A DNA stretch of 16,391 nt, taken from an uncultured Lachnospiraceae bacterium. GTDB taxonomy: Bacteria > Bacillota > Clostridia > Lachnospirales > Lachnospiraceae. The DNA lies in assembly GCA_900549995.1 (NCBI GenBank), contig URQQ01000086.1:1-16391 (forward strand), written 5' to 3'. Position 1 is the first letter of the stretch. Every line of letters starts with the position of its first letter. The translations under genes were made by a program, and so were the position numbers. A model generated the notes under the pieces. It was not told the DNA's origin, did not search any database, and worked only from the letters and a program-made list of their open reading frames with translations. Below, in pieces: positions 12,715 to 16,391 of the stretch.

Positions 12715-15700
12715 ATGAAATTCAGAAGAATGAAGGCGAGGGCGGTGGCTTTAGGAGTTGCCCTGATGATGGGAGTAAGTACCCTTGGAAGTGCCGCAGC
12801 TTATGCGGCTGAAACAGGCGAACTATCAGAAAGTGCAGGGGAGTCCGTTTTGGCCACTGAAAAACCAGACGCTGCAGAAAGAGCGGCAGTTACCACAGAG
12901 GACATTACAAAAGAGGTATCTGATGATACGTTCATGGTGGAAAGCTGCATGGAGGGAATCCATTACAATCCTGAGACAGAAGAAGTAACCCTTGCCAGTA
13001 TTGAAGATGAAAATGGCGGCGCATACCATCCAGATCAGGCAGGAACCTATATTGCAACCTATAGGGTAATGCCAAAAGACCAGAAGGATGTGTATTTTAT
13101 TACACGGAAGGTGGTGCTGACAGATACGGAAGGACAGGCACATGCAGTAGTAAATGGCGGAAAGAAGCAGAAAGAGGATACGATGTCTGAAGAAGACTCG
13201 GAGGATGCCCTAGGTACACAGAAGGAGGTTCAGGTAATCAGTACCGATGAAAATGATACAGGGAAAGAACTCCGGCAGTTGGAAGAAGATATTGCATCCG
13301 GGAATGTCATGATATTTTCAGGTGCAGACAATCACTTCTCAGCAAGGACTGCCGTTACACTGGAAAAAGGGGAGACAATCTATTATCCAAGCTATATTGG
13401 AAATTATCTGACCTGCTGGTTCCGGGTAAATGGCAAGATTGCTTATTGTCTGGAGTCACAGAAGTTTTCGCCGCCCACGGGAGACTATGTTGCCCAGGTA
13501 CTGGATTCCAACAAAGCCCTGCAGAAAGTACTGTATTATGGATATGGCGGCGCGGGGGATGTGACAGGCAGTTATCTGGCAGGAAAGAGTGCGGAAGAGA
13601 AATATGTCTATACCCACATTGCAGCCAGCTATACTTATGCAGGGGAACTGGCATTTACAGGCTGCAATTATACGGACTTAGTTAACGCAGGAGTCATTGC
13701 CTATATTGACTACCTGACCGGAATGGAGGAGCCGCCCAAGGGAGAACTGTCCCTCTCAAAAACGAGTCTGGAGGCTGTCCGTAGTGGTGACACCCAGAAA
13801 ACGCCAGATATCAAACTGAATGGTGATCACAGGAACTACATCTCCATCAACATCCCAAAGGATGTAACAGGCTATAATAAGACAAAAGGCACCTCTGCCA
13901 CCAATGGAAAGCTTCAGGTATTCGGGGGTGATACCTTTTATCTTGCGGCAAAGATGACCGTGACAGGGGAGTATGCTTCGGGGAATCTGAAAGGTTCTGT
14001 GGGAGAGACATGGAGAACGCTGGTGCTTACGACCGGAGAAGCCAGTCAGGACATTGGTGTCTTTGAATCAGAAAGCGCACAGCCGGTGAGCTTCAAAGTG
14101 GACTGGCTGGAGATGACAAGGATTGACTTGACAAAGAAAGATGCAGAAACCAAGAATCCTCTGGCCGGTGCGGTATACGGAATTTATACGGATTCTGCGT
14201 GCAGGAATCTGCTGTTGCAGATGCCGGTGACGGAGGGAAACGGAAATACTGTCAGCGATTATTTTGACGCAGCGGTAAAAACGGTGTATGTGAAGGAGAT
14301 TACCGCCCCGTTTGGGTATGCGGTAAATAATAAAGTATACCCGGTTAAGGTTACCGCAGGGGAAACGATAAAGGTAGAAGCAGAAGATACTCCGGTCAAG
14401 GGGAAAATCACGGTTAGAAAAATAGATACAGAAACACAGGGGTTCCAGCCGCAGGGTGATGCCAGCCTGCAGGGCGCGGTGTACGGGCTGTATGCAAAGG
14501 ACGATATCCAGAAACCGGACGGAACGGGCGTCCTATATCAAAAAGGCAGCTTAATCCAGCAGAAGACATTTGGGGAAAGCGGAGAAATTGAGTTTGAGGA
14601 TGTCTATCTGGGCAGTATGTTCATAAAAGAAATCTCAGCGCCGGAAGGGTATCTTCTTGATTCCACCGAGTATGATGCTACCCTTACCTACGAAGGACAG
14701 GAAAAATCAGTGGTTGTAAAGGCAGTGACTGTAAAAGAGAAGGTGATGAAGCAGGCATTTCAGATCATAAAGATATCCGAGGACGGGAACCAGACAGAGA
14801 CCGACTTGGTCAAAGGCGCGGAATTTACGGTTTATTTAATCAGCGCCCTTTCTAAGGTCAAAGACGGGAGCCTGAAGCCATCCAGCGGGGCAGCGTATAC
14901 GGCAGAGGATTTTACCGCGTATGATTTCACAAAAGAAAAACCGGCGGTGACTTATACAGATGGAAAAGCAGTAGAAGTGCCGGTACTGGTGACCGATGCC
15001 AAAGGATATGCAAAAAGTGTGGAACTGCCCTACGGTACCTATATCTGCGTGGAGACAAAGACACCGGCGAATTTAAAGCAGGTCAATCCCTTTGTTGTCA
15101 CCGTAGATCAGGACAGCCGGGAACCACAGCAGTGGCGTATTTTTGATGACCGTCCGTTTGACTTTTTATTGAAGATTGTTAAAAAGGATGCGCAGACTGG
15201 CCGGCCGATTCTTAAAAATTCAGCTACCTATAAAATTTTTGATTGTGAAAAAGAAGTGTATGTAGAGCAGGTTATCAATTATCCGGAGAAAGGAAAAATC
15301 TCAGAGTTTTCAACCAATAGCGAAGGATACCTTGTGCTGCCACAGGCATTAAAGGCAGGGCACTACCGCATTGAAGAAATTTCTGCACCGGATGGTTTTG
15401 TGAGGCCGGGATATGAACAGAGCCTCATAGATGGGGAAAATGTTCTTTCACCGTTGGAAGTAACAGTATATGGCAGCTACACAGCAAATGCAAAAGAGGC
15501 GGTAGAACTTGTAATCAATGCGGACACCGCACATCAGATTGATCCGGACACGGGGGCGTATATTGTGGAAGTGGTCCAGTATAATGACGAGCAAGTGGGA
15601 AGCCTGACACTTACAAAGGTTGGGGAACAGCTTACCAGTGTAAAAGGGGAAGGAATCCTAGAGAAAGTGGCTGGATTTTTTACCAATATCAAAGATGCGT

Positions 15701-16391
15701 TAACCGGGCAGGAAACCGGAACAGTTGGAATTAAACAGGAATTTCTGTATGAAGAAACAGGTGTAGAAGGCGCTGTTTTTGAAGTGCACGCAAAAGAGGA
15801 CATCTATTCTCCGGATGGGGCTGTGGACGAGGAAGAAAATCCCGTTATCCGTTATGCAAAAGATGACTTGGTAGCCACTCTGACAACTGACAAAGAAGGA
15901 AAGGCAATCTTGAATAATCTGCCCCTTGGCAGCTATTATTTGAAAGAGACGACTGCAGGAGAGAATTTCGTGTTGAATACAGAGCAGAAGGAATTTACAT
16001 TGACTGCAGAAGATGATTCGGTGGCGGTTGTATATGAAGGGGTAACTTATAGGAACGAGCGGCAGAAGATAGAGATTTCCGTGAAAAAGCAGGACAGCGT
16101 ATCCGATGAACCACTGGAAGGCGTTGTATTTGGCTTATATGCCGGGGAGGACATCCAGTCCATTCAAGGTGAGGTACTGATTCCAAAGGATACCTTGATT
16201 GAAACAAAAGCAACATTGGAGGATGGAAACCTTGTGTTTGACAGCCAGCTGTGTCATGGAAAATATTATGTAAAAGAGGAGCGGCGTCTGCCGGGATATC
16301 TTCCATGTGAAGATATATGGGAGATTGATGCTTCATATGGGAATCAGAATATAGAGGCTCTAATCTTTGAAAAGGAAATCAAGAACCAGCC
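12715..16391 (+). CDS. Secreted SpaA/CnaB-type surface adhesin (partial, runs off the end)
   Basis: At least 1,225 residues with no stop before the window edge. Residues 1-31 are a classic signal peptide (basic MKFRRMKAR, then a hydrophobic run, cleaving near AAAYAA). Residues about 230-350 look like a thioester domain (CWFRVNGKIAYCLES with Cys 245, and a THIA motif at 300-303). From about 460 at least six CnaB/SpaA-like repeats follow, each with a strand-borne Lys near its start and an E-box-like Glu near its end, at about 470-528 (KEITAPFGY), 562-638 (KEISAPEGY), 680-779 (VETKTP), 816-887 (EEISAPDGF), 961-1075 (KETTAG) and 1117-1186 (KEERRLPGY). Lys-Asn isopeptide bonds would stiffen a rod projecting from the wall. 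A C-terminal LPXTG anchor would lie beyond the window. On ICEs such proteins may aid contact between mating cells; that is inference. Confidence 0.85.
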   Translation, partial: MKFRRMKARAVALGVALMMGVSTLGSAAAYAAETGELSESAGESVLATEKPDAAERAAVTTEDITKEVSDDTFMVESCMEGIHYNPETEEVTLASIEDENGGAYHPDQAGTYIATYRVMPKDQKDVYFITRKVVLTDTEGQAHAVVNGGKKQKEDTMSEEDSEDALGTQKEVQVISTDENDTGKELRQLEEDIASGNVMIFSGADNHFSARTAVTLEKGETIYYPSYIGNYLTCWFRVNGKIAYCLESQKFSPPTGDYVAQVLDSNKALQKVLYYGYGGAGDVTGSYLAGKSAEEKYVYTHIAASYTYAGELAFTGCNYTDLVNAGVIAYIDYLTGMEEPPKGELSLSKTSLEAVRSGDTQKTPDIKLNGDHRNYISINIPKDVTGYNKTKGTSATNGKLQVFGGDTFYLAAKMTVTGEYASGNLKGSVGETWRTLVLTTGEASQDIGVFESESAQPVSFKVDWLEMTRIDLTKKDAETKNPLAGAVYGIYTDSACRNLLLQMPVTEGNGNTVSDYFDAAVKTVYVKEITAPFGYAVNNKVYPVKVTAGETIKVEAEDTPVKGKITVRKIDTETQGFQPQGDASLQGAVYGLYAKDDIQKPDGTGVLYQKGSLIQQKTFGESGEIEFEDVYLGSMFIKEISAPEGYLLDSTEYDATLTYEGQEKSVVVKAVTVKEKVMKQAFQIIKISEDGNQTETDLVKGAEFTVYLISALSKVKDGSLKPSSGAAYTAEDFTAYDFTKEKPAVTYTDGKAVEVPVLVTDAKGYAKSVELPYGTYICVETKTPANLKQVNPFVVTVDQDSREPQQWRIFDDRPFDFLLKIVKKDAQTGRPILKNSATYKIFDCEKEVYVEQVINYPEKGKISEFSTNSEGYLVLPQALKAGHYRIEEISAPDGFVRPGYEQSLIDGENVLSPLEVTVYGSYTANAKEAVELVINADTAHQIDPDTGAYIVEVVQYNDEQVGSLTLTKVGEQLTSVKGEGILEKVAGFFTNIKDALTGQETGTVGIKQEFLYEETGVEGAVFEVHAKEDIYSPDGAVDEEENPVIRYAKDDLVATLTTDKEGKAILNNLPLGSYYLKETTAGENFVLNTEQKEFTLTAEDDSVAVVYEGVTYRNERQKIEISVKKQDSVSDEPLEGVVFGLYAGEDIQSIQGEVLIPKDTLIETKATLEDGNLVFDSQLCHGKYYVKEERRLPGYLPCEDIWEIDASYGNQNIEALIFEKEIKNQ

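Noticed and set aside
12715..16391. Repeats in the adhesin as a CRISPR array or DNA tandem repeat
   Set aside because: The repetition is at the protein level (CnaB-like domains with diverged sequence); there are no short identical DNA repeats with regular spacers anywhere in the window.

Overview
The window looks like part of an integrative conjugative element (ICE) from a Clostridia/Lachnospiraceae-type Bacillota genome. This is inferred from the near-perfect anti-Shine-Dalgarno sites (for example AAGGAGGTGA before 4853), the moderate GC content, and gene families typical of these elements: a ParM-like actin with a small partner, a tandem ribbon-helix-helix protein, an orphan cytosine-5 DNA methyltransferase, an amidoligase with a gamma-glutamylcyclotransferase, and a large isopeptide-type surface adhesin. 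No relaxase, coupling protein, integrase or attachment site is visible, so the ICE call rests on context.

Region 1 (about 1-4540) is strikingly AT-rich and differs from the rest. It holds the 3' end of one gene, a 501-aa DUF3800-type protein (185-1690), a decayed coding remnant (1809-2020) and a 747-aa protein (2030-4273) whose C-terminal part carries a PD-(D/E)XK nuclease core. A strong hairpin at 4496-4533 closes the block. It reads like a defence-type cargo islet inserted in, or at the edge of, the element.

Region 2 (4746-7815) is ICE accessory DNA: small conserved-looking proteins of unknown function (4853, 5603, 7004, 7504), two XRE-type repressors on the minus strand (6196-6462 and 6648-6884), and well-defined operators. 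The divergent 6885-7003 region has a strong promoter (TTGATT, 17 bp, TATAAT) flanked by two matching operator sites. The region upstream of the first repressor has a 14-bp perfect inverted repeat with a 9-bp one interleaved. Two strong terminator hairpins lie at 5537-5576 and 7427-7476.

Region 3 (7816-11086) is maintenance and protection: a hairpin-rich leader, a ParM-like ATPase overlapping by 4 bp a small ParR-like gene, a tandem RHH protein with an acidic tail, and an orphan cytosine methyltransferase.

Region 4 (11087-16391) is a gene set with a possible peptide- or metabolite-modification role: a 24-aa basic peptide overlapping an amidoligase, then a gamma-glutamylcyclotransferase-like gene broken by a one-base indel in a C7 tract, then a secreted adhesin with a thioester-like domain and at least six CnaB/SpaA-like repeats that runs off the end. 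An unusual thread is that four genes (7504, 9884, 11158, 12127) have a good ribosome-binding site but no ATG, GTG or TTG at the right distance. Their likely starts are CTG or ATA.
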